Source: Candidatus Flexifilum breve | GTDB lineage: Bacteria; Chloroflexota; Anaerolineae; Aggregatilineales; Phototrophicaceae | Assembly (NCBI GenBank): GCA_016717205.1 | Contig: JADKGC010000003.1 | Coordinates: 753,495-817,494, forward strand | Reading direction: 5' to 3' | Length of the DNA: 64,000 nt | Shown here: one piece after another, positions 63,128-64,000 of the stretch | How the letters are laid out: each line of letters starts with the position of its first letter | How positions within the stretch are numbered: position 1 is the first letter of the stretch | Position numbers and translations under genes: made by a program | Notes under the pieces: model-generated | Seen by the model: the letters and a program-made list of their open reading frames with translations, nothing else | The model's database searches: none | What the model was told of the DNA's origin: nothing

Positions 63128-64000
63128 GAGCTTAATCAATATTCTGAACAGCGTGGTCGCCAACGCGACGCCGCTGGTGATCGCCGGGATTGGCGAAACG
63201 ATCACGGAACGCGCGGGCGTGACTAACCTTTCGCTTGATGGGTCACTGGCGCTGGCGGCGATGATCGGTTTTGTGACCGCGCTGACCACGCAAAGTCTGG
63301 CGCTCGGCCTCATCGCGGCGATGATCGCGGGGGCGGTGGTCGCGTTGATTGTCGCGTTAGCCGGGATTGAACTACGGCAGGATCAGGTCGCGGTCGGCTT
63401 CGTGCTGACGCTGCTCACCGCTGATCTCGCGCAGTTCCTCGGTCAGGACTACACGCGCATCCCCGGCCCAACCCTGCCCTACGTCCCTATCCCCGTGCTG
63501 AAGGATATTCCCGTCGTCGGGGAAATCTTCTTCAATCACGAGCCGCTGGTCTACTTCAGCTATGTGCTGATTTTTGTGACGTGGTATGTGCTGTTCCACA
63601 CGCGCACCGGCTTGTCGCTGCGCGCCATTGGCGAACGTCCCGCGGCGGCCTTTGCCCGTGGCACGAACGTCAACCGGCAGCGCTACCTGTACACGATGAT
63701 CGGCGGCGCGCTGGTCGGGCTGGCGGGCGCGGCCTATTCGCTGGCCGTCAAGCCGGGTTGGTCAACGCCGCCTGTGATGCGCGGCGACGGCTGGATCGCG
63801 CTGGCCATTGTGATCTTCGGCGGCTGGCATCCGTTCCGGGTGGTGCTCGGCGCGTATCTGTTCGCCGGGCTGCGCTCGCTCTCCTCCGCGATTCAGCGGT
63901 CGCCTGACATTCAAATCCCGCTGGTGCTGCTCAACGGCCTGCCATGGCTGCTCATGATTATCACGCTGGTCTTGGTGAGCAGCGGCGCGATTGAACGCCT
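63120..64000 (+). CDS. ABC permease, second subunit (truncated by window end)
   Basis: Starts at ATG 63120, overlapping the previous gene by 8 bases, and remains open at 64000. The visible 293 residues have about eight hydrophobic helices and match the YufQ/NupQ permease: GETITERAGVTNLSLDGSLALAAM near the N-terminus, FHTRTGLSLRAIGERPAAAFARG, and the late GWIALAIVIFGGWHPF. It is the partner of the preceding permease. The missing C-terminus is probably short. Confidence 0.9.
   Translation, partial: MDESLINILNSVVANATPLVIAGIGETITERAGVTNLSLDGSLALAAMIGFVTALTTQSLALGLIAAMIAGAVVALIVALAGIELRQDQVAVGFVLTLLTADLAQFLGQDYTRIPGPTLPYVPIPVLKDIPVVGEIFFNHEPLVYFSYVLIFVTWYVLFHTRTGLSLRAIGERPAAAFARGTNVNRQRYLYTMIGGALVGLAGAAYSLAVKPGWSTPPVMRGDGWIALAIVIFGGWHPFRVVLGAYLFAGLRSLSSAIQRSPDIQIPLVLLNGLPWLLMIITLVLVSSGAIER

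Overview
This GC-rich 64 kb window looks like chromosomal DNA of a Chloroflexota bacterium, probably a heterotrophic Anaerolineae-type lineage. That is inferred from gene content and style: Ser/Thr kinase-AAA-TPR fusions, BY-kinase/Wzz exopolysaccharide genes, acidic DWL-repeat proteins, numerous palindromic intergenic repeats, and a SAM-I riboswitch before metK. No rRNA, tRNA, CRISPR array, insertion sequence or phage structural genes were seen.

Layout. 1-3.2 kb: a frameshifted BtrH-like protein, a membrane-anchored hypothetical, and a comparatively AT-rich SLOG-domain membrane protein set off by hairpins. 3.3-8.1 kb (minus): an exopolysaccharide/dTDP-sugar operon (Wzz, CpsD-like kinase, small membrane protein, rmlA, Cof-type phosphatase, rmlB). 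8.2-16 kb (plus): folE, SAM riboswitch-metK, a methyltransferase with a TfoX-C protein, then aspartate kinase behind what reads as a complete transcription attenuator (promoter, Thr/Ile/Met-rich leader peptide, hairpins, terminator); a class IV aminotransferase lies on the minus strand between them. 16-21 kb: tyrosine recombinase, multi-sensor histidine kinase, NTF2-like protein, receiver-kinase hybrid. 21-30 kb: glyoxylate-shunt pair aceB-aceA, E2-like acyltransferase, enoyl-CoA hydratase, HIT protein, SDR, KynB-like hydrolase. 30-43 kb (minus): a second polysaccharide/envelope region (secreted propeller protein, Wzz-like, three glycosyltransferases, giant Ser/Thr kinase, rnhB, class III aminotransferase, CPBP protease, RmlD-like reductase). 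43-45 kb: a coupled PLD-like/small-protein pair, a membrane-anchored hypothetical, a cupin. 45.7-47.6 kb: two YsnF-domain stress proteins. 47.9-51.3 kb (minus): comEA, DUF3052-like, MscS, nitrilase-family hydrolase, RluD. 51.4-52.3 kb: rsfS and ndk. 52.4-59.0 kb: two adjacent giant acidic DWL-repeat/TPR proteins. 59.2-64 kb: a BMP-type nucleoside ABC importer operon leaving the window.

Several unmistakable genes are interrupted by single-base indels, often in homopolymers (BtrH-like, Cof phosphatase, HIT, SDR, the 44.3 kb gene, the giant repeat gene, ABC ATPase, permease). The pattern suggests uncorrected sequencing errors more than genuine decay; such genes are annotated as one locus with breakpoints stated. 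The most interesting items are the aspartokinase attenuator, the alternating DWL/WM-motif protein pair, the SLOG membrane protein, and the PLD/small-protein module. All functions are read from sequence and family knowledge; no searches were run.
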